Positions 44,028 to 55,350 of a DNA stretch of 64,000 bases are shown here, in pieces. Each line of letters opens with the position of its first letter. Position 1 is the stretch's first letter. This stretch comes from Bretschneidera sinensis. Taxonomy: Eukaryota; Streptophyta; Magnoliopsida; Brassicales; Akaniaceae. The notes below the pieces were generated by a model that worked only from the letters and a program-made list of their open reading frames with translations, was not told the DNA's origin and did not search any database. The translations under genes were made by a program, and so were the position numbers. The stretch is from NCBI GenBank assembly GCA_023935145.1, contig CM043698.1, positions 33,699,001 to 33,763,000 on the forward strand, written 5' to 3'.

Positions 44028-46235
44028 TCACCAATAGTCTTTACAAGAACAACTCCCATCCTCAAAGCAATGAAACCGATTTGAATCCCTCACAATTATT
44101 TTTCTCTTTGCAATTTTTGAGATAAATTTAATGGCAGTATGACAATCAACACAAGTTCTTAAATTCTTGAAAACCTTGATTGGTGTTTCTGGTGGAGTAG
44201 CGATGATTCCAAAAGCAACTGCAAGCTTCTCACTATGGTAGGAGAGGTTCTGTTCCTTCTGCTCCTCCTCAACATCATGTAGCACAAAATTGGTGTCAGG
44301 GACATATCCTTCTTCCTTCATACTTTTTGAAAGCTTCCTCAAGAACTCATGTATTTCCTGGGATCTTGGATGGGAATTATCTCCTACCAAGAACACGTGC
44401 ACCTTTCTCCTGATCTCAGTCCAACTAATTCCTGGCTTCTTTACCACTCCTTTGTCATGCATCGTCTTCCTGAGTTTAGCTACTTCATCCCACTTACCAG
44501 CAGTGGCATAAACGTTAGCCATTGTAACATAGGTAGCTGGATTCTCAGGCTCCATATCAAATAATTCATGTGCTGCCCATTCTGCTAGTTCAAGGTTTCC
44601 ATGAATTCTACAACCACCAAGTAACGAAGCCCACAAAAACTTATCAGGTTTCATGGGCATTTTACTAATGATGTCCTCAGCTTCTTCAAATCTACCACAA
44701 CGGGCCAACAAATCAATTATACAAGCATAATGATCGGCAGTCTGTGTTAACCCATGCTTTTCCTTTATTGAGTAGAAATATTCAAGCCCTTTCTCAACTA
44801 ATCCAGCATGAGCACAAGCAGAAAGGACACCAACAAAAGTGATGTGATCAGGCTGAGTGCCTGATTTAAGTAGCAGCTCGAAGTATTCTACTGCCTCATC
44901 AGGTTGACCATTTTGAGCATATCCAGCAATCAAGGAAGTCCATGAAACCAAATGCGGTCTAGGAGTCCCTTTGAACACCCTTCTTGCATTCTCAATGTTG
45001 CCACACTTAGAATACATGTGAACAAGCGTGCTTGAAGCAAAAGAGAATGGATCAAACCCAATACGCATCATGTATCCATGAACCTGCTTCCCCGGCTCCT
45101 CTGCAGCATTATCAGCGCATCCATTCAAAACCCCGGAAAAGGTAAAGTCATTGGGCCTTATACCTGACCTGACTAAATCTGAGAACAATACAAATCCTTC
45201 TTGCCACCTCCGATCCTTAAAATACCTGTCAATCATTGATGTCCATGAAACAACATCTCTATCCACCATCTTATCAAAAATGTTCCTCGCCTCCTCTATA
45301 CTCCCACATTTTCCATACATATCCATCAAAGCACTCCATACCACCTCATCAGAGTCCAACCCAGTTCGCATTATATGCCCGTGAATCTCCTTCCCTACAC
45401 GTAAACATGGAATCATCGCAGAAGCAGCCAGAGCACTAGACACTGTAAACTTATTTGGTTTCGAATTTGGACATCTCTGCATCATTCTGTACAATTCTAG
45501 AGCCTCTTTAGGCCGATCATGGCGAGCATACCCCGATATCATGGCAGTCCAAGAAAAACTATCTCTCTCAGGCATTCCATCAAACAGATTTCTTGCTTCC
45601 TCAAGCAACCCCACTTTCGCATATCCAGATATCAAAGTATTATAAGAACACAAGTCCCTTTCAGTCATTTCATCAAATAACTTCTGGGCATCCACAAAAC
45701 TTTCACATTTTGCATACATATCGAGAAGACGATTGGAAATAACAACCCCAGGCGAAAACCCAGAAGTTTGGATGTGTTCATGGACCTTTTTCCCCTCTTG
45801 TAGAGCTCTGTTTTGGCGGCAAAACTGGATAAGGGAAGAGTAAACAGAAGCAGAGGGTTGGCCAATGTGATTGAGTATTTGAATTGCCTCTGTTAAGCGC
45901 TTTTGCTCGCATAAAATGCCTATGGCTTCTCTGAATCTCTTGTCTCTGCATAAACGGTTAATGAGACCTTCTTTAGTGTTTGACCTGAAAAATGTTTTTT
46001 CAACAAACGGTTTATGGAGATTGGTTTGAGGAGCACAAGAAGATGAGATTGTTCTCTTGATTATCATAGCTCTGGCCGCCTTCATCATTGTCGCTCTCAT
46101 CCATATAATTAAGCCTAAAGGCAAAAGAAAGAAAGGAAGAAGAGGAATAGATCCTAGTTGTGCATTTGGAAATTTAATGATCGAATGACATAGGTTGCAT
46201 GCACGTAGCATTACAGATGACGAAATCATAATCAT
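44028..46235 (-). CDS. DYW-class pentatricopeptide repeat protein, At4g37170-like
   Basis: Single-exon frame of 735 codons. Repeated PPR motifs of the P-L-S type run from about residue 115 to 590 (RLLDMYAKCESFVDAQKLFDEM, SYNTLISGYAKVGLLEEA and so on), followed by E/E+ and a DYW domain with HSE (667-669), CVDC (695-698) and the terminal CSCKDYW. Such proteins select and deaminate C-to-U editing sites in mitochondrial or plastid RNA. The overall sequence resembles Arabidopsis At4g37170 from memory. The first ATG adds a hydrophobic stretch; Met46 (46,100) gives a shorter, basic, Ser-rich and organelle-like presequence and is the more likely start. No break seen. Confidence 0.92.
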   Translation of the reverse strand: MIMISSSVMLRACNLCHSIIKFPNAQLGSIPLLPFFLLPLGLIIWMRATMMKAARAMIIKRTISSSCAPQTNLHKPFVEKTFFRSNTKEGLINRLCRDKRFREAIGILCEQKRLTEAIQILNHIGQPSASVYSSLIQFCRQNRALQEGKKVHEHIQTSGFSPGVVISNRLLDMYAKCESFVDAQKLFDEMTERDLCSYNTLISGYAKVGLLEEARNLFDGMPERDSFSWTAMISGYARHDRPKEALELYRMMQRCPNSKPNKFTVSSALAASAMIPCLRVGKEIHGHIMRTGLDSDEVVWSALMDMYGKCGSIEEARNIFDKMVDRDVVSWTSMIDRYFKDRRWQEGFVLFSDLVRSGIRPNDFTFSGVLNGCADNAAEEPGKQVHGYMMRIGFDPFSFASSTLVHMYSKCGNIENARRVFKGTPRPHLVSWTSLIAGYAQNGQPDEAVEYFELLLKSGTQPDHITFVGVLSACAHAGLVEKGLEYFYSIKEKHGLTQTADHYACIIDLLARCGRFEEAEDIISKMPMKPDKFLWASLLGGCRIHGNLELAEWAAHELFDMEPENPATYVTMANVYATAGKWDEVAKLRKTMHDKGVVKKPGISWTEIRRKVHVFLVGDNSHPRSQEIHEFLRKLSKSMKEEGYVPDTNFVLHDVEEEQKEQNLSYHSEKLAVAFGIIATPPETPIKVFKNLRTCVDCHTAIKFISKIAKRKIIVRDSNRFHCFEDGSCSCKDYW

Positions 46236-47343
46236 TCACAGGATCGTACCATCCCGAACATGACACATCATTTTTACATTGAATAAAAATTTGATTAATA
46301 ATTTTTTAAAACTTCACCGACAATGTTAATTAAGTATATAAAGAGAAAACACTAGCTACTGTATATGAGTATGAAACTTACAAACAATAATGTCGTTCAT
46401 ATAAATTAAACTTTACTCTTTTTTTTTTTCAATGTAATTCAGAATTTTATGGATCAAGGAAAAACAAAGCATTACTAAAAACCAGAGAATCAACGTCATG
46501 AAATGAGCTAAAACATTGTCTCTTTTTAACTTATAAAAAAATTTAAAAATATAGTGTCACCCCGATTTTTTTATTTCAATATAATTCAGTATTTTGTTGA
46601 TCAAGCAAAAACGAAGCATCACTAAAACCAAAGACTCACCATCATGAGGTACATCTTGATAAGAGAGTCCACAAAATTAGTGGCAGGTTTATCTAAGCCA
46701 TGACCTACTGCGTTAGCTCCTCTCTTTGTATGAATAAAATTGCAACAGACAAAACTCAAACTGAGCTTAGTAAGAATTCCTCCCAATCGTGCCGATTGCA
46801 TTCAATCATTCAATGCCCATTCGTATCTCACAAAGTGGATACTAGTTGGTTCCCTCCCCTAATCCTTTTCTTCTGGATAAAGTCCCTCCCTTAGGACTTC
46901 TCAGTATGTAACTTTGAAGATCTGTAAAGAAAATTTTCATGGTTCATTTGGATTGAAAATCCCTATTTTATGCAGTTATAACATACTAATCTAATAAGAT
47001 TAAATCTAATAAAATTGTATCCAAGTAGTGATTTTTCGAAACATGCTCCCCCTAGTTCAGGCTTCATATACATAATCCCCAAATTTGAAGCATTTGCTTG
47101 TTTTTAGCGAGTGAGAAAAGTTGAAACTGTTCAATACACAAAAAGAAGCATAAACGATGATCTAATAAATTATAAGCCATTCAAAGAATCCATTATTAAT
47201 ATAAAAAGCATGAATCATTGAAACATTTATCTGTCACCTGGAAAACCATATAATAAAAGTAACACTATGTATTAACTATATGGAAATCAGCCCCAATATT
47301 TCAAAGACATACTTCATGAGGAGGAAGGTAATAATAAACTTAC
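46236..47343. other. intergenic
   Basis: No gene supported. It has a spaced direct repeat at 46,428-46,647. Confidence 0.5.
46428..46647. repeat. spaced direct repeat of about 75 bp
   Basis: Copies at 46,428-46,502 and 46,575-46,647, 147 bp apart, share TAATTCAG(A/T)ATTTT, GATCAAG(G/C)AAAAAC, AAGCAT and AACGTCATGA/CACCATCATGA. Unassigned. Confidence 0.7.
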
Positions 47344-47641
47344 AACACCATTAAAGGTCTCAATGGCATTATTGACTTCTTCAGCAGAATTGCAAGTCTG
47401 AAACCCAAAACCCCTTGATCTACCACTCTCCCTGTCATAAACAACTTTAGCTTCAACAAGCTTCCCTTGCTCTCTGAACAGGGTCTCAAGTACGTAATCA
47501 TCAATACCCCGTGAGAAGTTACCAACATAAACATGTTTGGAAGCACCAAACTGAGCCACTATTGGGCCCTCTAGAGAACGAATCTTCCCTCGTAGACGAA
47601 GGAGGTTCAGAATTCACCCTCAATGTTGTCCCGTCAAGTTC
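47344..47641 (-). pseudogene. orphan exon of a chloroplast RNA-binding protein (cp29/cp31 type)
   Basis: The exon-like block has an acceptor-like CTGCAG at its start and a donor-like GTAAGT at its end. Its first part encodes the end of RRM1 and the linker (ELDGTTLRVNSEPPSS, REDSFSRGP). The second part (from about 47,559) encodes most of RRM2: KHVYVGNFSRGIDDYVLETLF, then SRGFGFQT and EEVNNAIETFNG, with RNP2 and RNP1 motifs. The parts are in different frames, so a frameshift lies near 47,545-47,570. No plastid-targeting exon, RRM1 body or last exon was found nearby. It is therefore a gene fragment. Confidence 0.7.
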
Positions 47642-47737
47642 CTGCAGACGCTGACAAATATTGAAATCTTACACCATACAAAAAACACAATGGAGGGATC
47701 AAGAGAAGATGAAAAGTACGAAGGAAAGGGAGGTATG

Positions 47738-48817
47738 GAGGGGCAGAGCTATGCTAAGGTTCGGGGTCCATAGCCACCTCAAAAATTTTAAATTTATATA
47801 TAATTTAGGCTTAAATACAAATCTTATAAAGTTAGTCATCCTAAAAACTTTTTTAACTTAGACATCCAACGAATTACCTAACTTAATTTTTTGGATCCAT
47901 TTATGTTACGTTTGATTGTCTGGAATTGAAGCTTATAATTAGAATTGAGGTGGAATTATGGTTTTTTTTTAATCATTTTAATATTGAAAAAATACGATTT
48001 CATCTTAATTCTAATTTCAAGTTTCAATTCTAGACAATCAAACATAATAAATTTTGATTTCCAAGATTAAATTTTATATTTGATATTTATTTTATGTAGT
48101 TTACTTTTTTTTTGAGAAATTAATACATATATGTAGAAATATTATCTTAATTGTATTAATTATTATCTATATATGTTTTTATAATGGTTAATTTGATTTT
48201 TGTATTAATATATCTTTATGGTGTGACTAGTTTAATTTTGGTTTTTGCGTGAATTGAGTTCATTGGCTAATAATTTGTGATGATATATTTATATGAAAAA
48301 CATATGTAAGTCGATTTTATTTATTTTCGATTTCGTAGCTTGGTTTGTAAATTGGGATTGAATTAGACGTTAATTGATAACGTTTGATAAAAATCTGAAC
48401 AATATATGACAGTTTTAGTGTGGCAAATTAATAGAATTAATTGTTTTAGTGCCTGACAAGCATAATAATTATATAAGTTCATTAAGTATTTTTACTTTAA
48501 TTTTAAAAAAAAAGTACTTTTACTTTATTTTTTTTTCAAACATGTTTGAAGCATGGACAAACCTAAAAATGTTTAATACGTTCTTAAAGTAAAACTTTTA
48601 TATACTTTCTTTATGTTAATTTATCTTTCGAAAAAGTATAAGTTATTATTTTTTTTAAAAATACTATTCATATATTCAATCCGTTATAAAAATTGTGAAT
48701 TTAGTCTAACAACTATACTTCTTCCCTTATAAGTGTAACATCTTGAATTCAACTCGGGTTAAAATCGTTACAATATTATTCGGCCACCCCAACTTAAAAT
48801 TCTTGGCTCTGCCCCTG
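47738..48817. mobile_element. non-autonomous hAT-like transposon
   Basis: Inverted ends: GAGGGGCAGAGCTATGC on the left and, reversed, CAGGGGCAGAGCCAAGAA on the right, continuing with GGGGT(C/G)... and a GGCCACC/AGCCACC block. The flanking 8-mers GAGGTATG and GAGACATG match at six of eight positions, as expected for an old 8-bp hAT target duplication. The 1,080-bp interior is A/T-rich, has no transposase and contains a nested foldback. I recall GGGGC(A/G)GAGCCA ends as common in plant hAT elements. Confidence 0.6.
47910..48043. mobile_element. foldback MITE nested in the hAT-like element
   Basis: Arms of about 45 bp: GTTTGATTGTCTGGAATTGA... on the left and its inverse ...TCAATTCTAGACAATCAAAC on the right, with about 85% identity by eye, around a poly-T-rich centre. 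No clear target duplication. Confidence 0.75.
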
Positions 48818-48825
48818 GAGACATG

Positions 48826-48971
48826 ATCTAGGATACCCCTCAGCAGAGATGCTTTGGTTTCTCTCCATCTTCATGTAACTCAATGGATGCATTCATTTTG
48901 TCTGGAAAAGAGGGAATAGAGATTGAAAACATGAATTTAATAAAGATCAAACAAACATAGGGTATTAAGTT
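48826..48971. other. short interval between hAT-like element and copia 3
   Basis: No gene recognised; a minus-strand open stretch here (MNASIELHEDGEKPK) is short and unassigned. Confidence 0.4.
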
Positions 48972-48976
48972 GGTAT

Positions 48977-49563
48977 TGTTAGAACTTAAATAAAATCTAA
49001 ACATGCTAAACAACTTAAATAGTATATAGATTAAATGCGGAATTATAAAGACCGTAAACATACCTCCGGCCGTTGAAGCTTTCCACTTACACAATCAGCT
49101 ATTCTCTCGATATTGATTCTTATAGACTCTCAGAACTCTCTTCAATTGATGGTGTATGAAAGAAAAATGAGTAATCCCGAGTCTAGGGACCAAACCTTGC
49201 TACGAAGTTTATACTTGTTCTTCCATCAAGAACATTCGTCCGTATTCTATACGCTTGTTACCACAATCAATGGGAGGCTAAAGGGTTAAACATGGACCAT
49301 ATATAGATTGGTTACATATACCTTATACTCTCAATACAACCATTGAGAATATGAACCAACATTCCTTAAGCATACACCTTGTGTTGCTCTCTCTAACTTT
49401 CAATATGCTCTATGGTCATCCTATTTATAGGAGAAATGTTCTAATAATTTCACTAGTTAGTGGAGCATGATGGCCTCTCATAATTCCACTAATTAGTGGA
49501 GCATGATGGCCTCCCATAATTCCACTAATTAGTGGAGCATAATGGCCTCTTGAATTTATTACA
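48977..49563 (-). repeat. copia 3' LTR (second element)
   Basis: 587 bp. Near its inner end are three 36-bp units that contain TCCACTAATTAGTGGA (first unit variant), at 49,448-49,540. Confidence 0.9.
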
Positions 49564-49858
49564 TTATCTCACATGGTCCATATGTTTAACCTAACTTAAT
49601 CCCATTGATGTATTTTAAGAAGTAAATACATGAATCATGGCGATAAGTCCTCTAGGAGTGAGTATTACCTTCCATGTATTACGATGCATTTAGTTCCTCA
49701 AGTATTATGCTTCATGTGGTAACATTTCTTAATGAATAAACCCTATGTTTATTCTTGGTCCTATACAGATGAATTTTCTTAAAGAAATTAAGGTGCACAT
49801 GAATATGAGAAAACATCAAAATATGTAAGAGTTTCATTAATAAACTGTATGTATACAC
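49564..49858 (-). other. copia 3' untranslated region (second element)
   Basis: Non-coding stretch between RNase H and the 3' LTR; no strong polypurine tract could be singled out next to the LTR. Confidence 0.5.
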
Positions 49859-51136
49859 TTACAAAGTGGAACCAAGTCCCATTTTCTCTACATGATCCTT
49901 GAATTTCAGAGGTGGCATGCTTTTAGTCAAAGGATCAGCGATCATCAATTCAGTGCTAATGTGTTCAATGACCACTTTCTTTTCTTTTACACGTTCTCTT
50001 ATGGCTAAATACTTAATGTCGATGTGTTTACTTCGACTTCCACTTTTATTGTTCTTAGCCATAAAGACAGCAGCTGAATTATCGCAGAAAATTCTCAGTG
50101 GCCTAGATATAGAATCCATGATTCTATGCCCAGAAATGAAACTCTTAAGTCATACACCATGTGAAGTGGCCTCAAAACAGGAGACGAACTCGGCTTCCAT
50201 AATAGAAGTAGCAGTCAATGTCCGCTTGACACTTCTCCAAGAAACAACTCCACCGGCCATCAAAAAAATGTACTCTGATGTTGATTTACGTGAATCAACA
50301 CAGCCAGCAAAGTCTGAATCAGAGTAACCAATCACATCCAGATTGTCCGTCTGTCTATATATAAGCTTTTAGTCTTTAATTCCTTGAAGATACCTCATTA
50401 CTTTCTTTGCAGTTCTCCAGTGGTCTACACCTGGGTTACTCTGATATCGCCCTAACATCCCTACAACAAATGCAATGTCAGGTCTAGTGCAGACCTGAGC
50501 ATATATAAGGCTTCTGACTATAGAAGCATATGGAATGTTCTTCATAGATTCCCCCTCAAAATCGTTCTTCGGGCATTGGTTCAAATTGAACCTATCACCC
50601 TTCACAATGGGAGCTACACTTGGTGAACAATCTATCATCAGAAATCTCTCTAAAATTTTGTTGATATAGGTTTCTTGTGATAGACCTAAAACACCTCGAG
50701 GCCTATCTCTATGGATTTTAATTCCAATGACATAAGATGCCTCACCCATATCTTTCATATCAAAATTTTTAGAGAGAAATTGTTTCACCTCAAGCAACAA
50801 GCCCTTATCATTGGTTGCAAGTAAAATATCATCCACATATAAAACTAGAAAACAAATTTTACTCCCACTGACCTTTTGGTATATACATTGATCCATGGGG
50901 TTTTCAACAAAACCAAATGAAGAAATTACTTCATGAAATTTATGATACCATTGACGGGAGGCTTGTTTTAAACCATATATGGATTTCTTAAGCTTGCAAA
51001 CCAAATGCTGACCATCATTAGAGGAGAAACCTTCAGGTTGTTTCATATAAACCTCCTCCTCTAGATCTCCATTAAGAAATGCGGTTTTCACATCCATTTG
51101 TTGCAGCTCAAGGTCAAAATGAGCAACTAATGCCAA
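49859..51136 (-). pseudogene. copia RT and RNase H (second element)
   Basis: 51,136-50,369 is open and carries QQMDVKTAFLNGDLEEEVYM, KSIYGLKQASRQWY and the catalytic LVLYVDDILLA, then YASIVRSLIYAQVCTRPDIA. After a stop the same frame continues at 50,335-49,859 with RNase H: YSDSDFAGCVDSRKSTSEY, EAEFVSC and LRIFCDNSAAVFMAKN, and finally the HIDIKYLAIRERV block. Another stop lies near 50,120-50,150. Apart from stops the domains are complete. Confidence 0.9.
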
Positions 51137-53040
51137 AATAATACGAAGATAATCTTTTTTAGATACAGGAGAGAAAGTCTATGTATAATTGATTCTTTAT
51201 TTTTGAGTAAATCCCTTAGCAATGAGTCTCGCTTTGTTTCTTCAATGTTGCCTAATGAATATTTCTTGGTCTTAAAGACCCATTTACAACCAATGGCCTT
51301 CGCCCCATCAGGCAACTCTACAAGATCCCAGACTCCATTGCTTTTCATGGAATTCATCTCTTCCTTCATGGCATCGTGCCACAAGGTTGACTCTCTGCAA
51401 CTCATGGCCTGTGAAAAGGTTTCAGGATCATTTTCGGCTCCAAAATTATAGTCAGATTCTTATAGATACATATTGTAATCACTAGGAATTGCTGATCTCT
51501 TGACTCTAGTAGATTTTCTTAATTTTATACCAATATCTCCCAGGGGAGCTTGTGGTTCAACTGGTTGTTCAGGAATTTATGGTATTTCCTGAACTACTTG
51601 ATCTATTAGAATGTTGTCAGCAGCTTGTGGAACCTCAATGATCGATTGGTCAACACGAGCTTGTACTTGAGGCGTGTTATGAACTATAACCAATCTATCA
51701 TTTGATGAAGGTTGAGATTCTGTATGATCATGTGCAGGTTCTGTATGATCATGTGCAGGAACTAAGTTCCTGAACCGATCCCTCCCACTGATCATGTCAT
51801 TCTCTAGAAACTTAGCGTTTCTTGATTCCACAATCCTAGTAGTATGAGTTGGACAATAAAACCTGTAACCCTTGGACCTTTCGGCATATCCAACGAAATA
51901 CCCACTAATGGTCCTCGGATCCAGTTTCTTCTCTTGTGGGTTATAAATCCTCACCTCAGATGGACATCCCCAAATGCGCATATATCGCAAACTCGGTTTC
52001 CAACCTTTCCATAATTCAAATGGTGTCTTGGAAACAGCCTTGGTTGGAACTCGGTTTAATATATATGCAGCCGTCTTTAGTGCTTCAGTCCACAAGGATG
52101 TAGAAAGGTTAGAGTTGCTAAGCATACTTTGCACCATGTCCATCAATGTTCGGTTTCTTCTTTCTGCAACATCATTCTAGTCTGGGGAACCAGGCATAGT
52201 GTATTGGGCAACAATCTCATGTTCTTGAAGAAACTTGGCAAAAAGACCATGTGCTTGTCCACTTTCTGTGTATCTACCATAATATTCTCCACCTCTATCA
52301 GATCTCACAATTTGTATTTGTTTTTCGCATTGGTTCTCAACTTCAGCCTTAAAGACTTTGAAGGCATCCAATGCTTCATTTTTGTTATGAAGCAAATAGA
52401 TATACATATATCGTGAGTAATCATCGATAAAAGTGACGAAATATTTCTGACCATGTGCGTCCATGTCTGGACAACATATATCAGTATGAATGATTTCTAA
52501 TATGTCTGAACTCCTATTAGCACCTTTCTTGGACTTGTTGGTCTGCTTTCCCTTAATGCAGTCCACACAAGTCTCAAAATTAGTATAATCCAGAGTACTA
52601 AGTACCCCTTCATTCACTAATATCTTAATTCTTTCTATGGAGATATGTCCTAATCTCCAGTGCCATAACATAGAGGAGTTCTCGTTAATATTACACCTTT
52701 TAACACTAGTTTGAACATGCATTGAACTATAAGTGGCATCATTTTGTAAATAAAGATGATAAAGACCATCAGACAAAATACCATTCCCAACACAATCAGT
52801 TTTATAAAATAAACTGAAAGCTGTGTCTTGAAAATTAAAGGAATATCCAAATGGTATAAGTCTGGAAACAGAAATCAAGTTTCGTGAAAAACTTGGTACA
52901 TAAAAGGTCATTTCCAACTTTATAATAAAGCCACTACTTAAAGTTAAAATGCAAGTTCCAATCGCCTCCACATGTGAGCCTATCTTGTTGCTTGATAAGA
53001 TGCTTTGCTCACTTTCCACTGGCTTCCTTAGGTTTTGCAT
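51137..53040 (-). pseudogene. copia protease/integrase to RT head (second element)
   Basis: 53,040-52,177 holds the GAG-pre-integrase region (SRNLISVSRL, MLWHWRLGHISIERI) and the integrase core (HTDICCPDMDAHGQKYFVTF, IDDYSRYMYIYL, RSDRGGEYYG). After a stop where the core would continue, 52,146-51,577 has the rest (SLWTEALKTAAYILNRVP, GCPSEVRIYNPQEKKLDPR). 51,405-51,127 holds the RT head (LWHDAMKEEMNSM, GCKWVFKTK) and then loses the frame. All but the last part share one frame with gag. Confidence 0.88.
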
Positions 53041-53043
53041 ACC

Positions 53044-53967
53044 CTACAAGGAGTTTGCAATATGGATTGTAGATCCAGAATCAATCCACCAGGTGTTAAT
53101 ATTAACATTAACCATATTAGATTCATAACAAACAAACGAGGTTGGATTACCTTTCTTCTCAAGCCATTTTTGGAATTTTATGCATTCCTTCTTCATATGT
53201 CCCTTCTTTTTACAAAAGAAACATTTTTCTTCTTTCTTTATATCAGCTTGAGGTGGTATTTTACCTTTCCCCTTCTGATTGGCTTGAGATTTGATAGGTT
53301 TAGCTTTGTTCTTCCAACGGGTAGTAGCCAGCATTGCACTCTCACCCATTTCCATCACAAGCCTCTCTTCTTCTTGAACACACATGGTCATTAATTCATT
53401 GATTGACCATTTGTCTTTGTGTGTGTTGTACGAGATTTTGAAAGGCCCGTACTTAGTTGGAAGGGTGTTCAGAATGTAGTGCACCAGGAAGGACTCCGAC
53501 ATATCAACCTCGATTTTCTTAAGTTGAGCCGCAATGTCACGCATTTGCATTATGTGCTCGCGCACACCTTTTACGCTCGTGAGTCTGAGGGATGATAATC
53601 TCATTATCAGGGTGCTTGCCAATGCCTTTTCTGAAGTGACGAATTGATCGTCAATGGCTTTTAGCAAATCACGGACTTTCTCATGCTGGTAGACAGAACC
53701 ACGTATACCAGCAGTTATCTTAGTTTTGATAAACATCACGCTGAGCCGATTGGATCGCTCCCATCGCTCATATAGCGTGACCGCAGCTGGAGTGCTGTTA
53801 TTGTCGATTGTAGGTGGTTTGTCCTTCCTAATAGCATAATCTATGTCCATCCACCCTAGATGGAGGAGAATCCTCTCCTTCCATACCTTATAGTTATCTC
53901 CCCTAAGTTCAGGTATGTTACAACGGATATCAGAGAAACTAGTGGGTTGAGAAACTGCATAAAGTTC
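53044..53967 (-). pseudogene. copia gag (second element)
   Basis: Main open part 53,850-53,044. Upstream in the same frame ELRGDNYKVWKERILLHLGW shows the real amino-terminal gag region, reaching about 53,967 before a TAA; no ATG is evident there. The carboxyl half has the zinc knuckle CFFCKKKGHMKKEC (CX2CX4HX4C), followed by TWWIDSGSTIHIANS, where the DSG marks the protease. A stop at 53,041-53,043 ends it just past the protease motif. Confidence 0.88.
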
Positions 53968-55336
53968 AAAAGCTTATGTCAAGATTTGAGGTCCAATTTT
54001 CTAAATTGCGTGTTTTACCAATGTAAAAAACACGCTGAAATTGAATCTAATTTCATTAAAAATTACTTATAGGCTAAATTTTTAATTCAATAAGATTCTT
54101 TATACTTTATGATAGATTTTATCAAACTGTTTTTACTAAATTCATAATGTATATTATGACTACAGTTTGATGTTTTTCTATCTTTAGACTTTATGATAAA
54201 ACTATTAAATTAATTCTTCTTAACTCCTGTGGGTAAATTAAGAGCAACTAATTTTAATATATTATCCTAATTAATTATATAAGCATAATAAAATCCATGT
54301 GGGGTAAAATCATTATATTTATATAATTAATCACAATTAATGTCCATTATGTGATCCTAATCCACTTAATATATAATTTTATATAATTAAAGATGCTGTG
54401 ACTACTCTTTAAATATTTAAAATTATATGGTTCACTAGACATTTATATTTACTATATTTTAGGCTCTACTTAATGCCTAAAAGCAATTACGTAGTAACAT
54501 AATAGGCAATTACTAAGAGTGCTCACAGGATAATTGGTCGGGACAAAGCCTCATTAAAAACCAGAATCCTTAGACAGAGCATTGTCTCAGATCATGTTGT
54601 CTTATGCCAACTACAAATTGTTTATGAATTATTCATAATTTTTAACTTAATTGTTCATATTAATATATTATGAACCTTAATGTGTTATACACAAATTAAG
54701 TTTTATGAGAATAACCTAAGTTTATATAATCTAACAATATCTAAACTTAATAATATGTTATCATATATAAATAAAATTTTCATAAATAAAAATAAATTGT
54801 ATAATTAAACATAATATTATACACTTAATTTAATTCAATGCACAAAACAAACTCATTCTAAAAGCATGAATTGAAAAACAAAAGCATGCTAAAAATGAGC
54901 ATTTACTGAAATTGCATATATAGAACTAACATAAATAGTATATATACGTAATCTTAATTTGAGCAAAATAATCACAAAATTAAAAATACATGCCCAACAT
55001 TAAATTATTTATGCACTAAAACTATTTAAACTTAAATTGCATGCATAACCCAAAAAAGTTATACACACATAACACATAATTTTAAGCACATAAATAAAAT
55101 AAATACTTATAAGGGTTCATAAACTTTATTTTTGCAAATAATAACAAATCAGCCGAGTCGATTTTAACCCGTTTTCAAAACCCAACTAAACCTTGGCTTC
55201 CAAGATACTAAGGCAAGATTTTAAAACTCAGAAATACTAGAAATCAAATTTCCTAATGATTTCTAACATTATTTTAAAAACCAATAAAATGAAAGTTTTA
55301 CAGATTGCTTAATACTTCAAGACAGAGGCAAACAAT
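53968..55336 (-). other. copia 5' leader (second element)
   Basis: 1.37 kb of very A/T-rich sequence without open frames, unusually long for a copia leader. No captured gene is recognisable. Confidence 0.55.
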
Positions 55337-55348
55337 GCTCTAATACTA
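55337..55348 (-). other. copia primer-binding site (second element)
   Basis: Minus strand TAGTATTAGAGC, two changes from TGGTATCAGAGC (tRNA-iMet), two bases from the LTR end at 55,351. Probably mutated since insertion. Confidence 0.7.
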
Positions 55349-55350
55349 AA

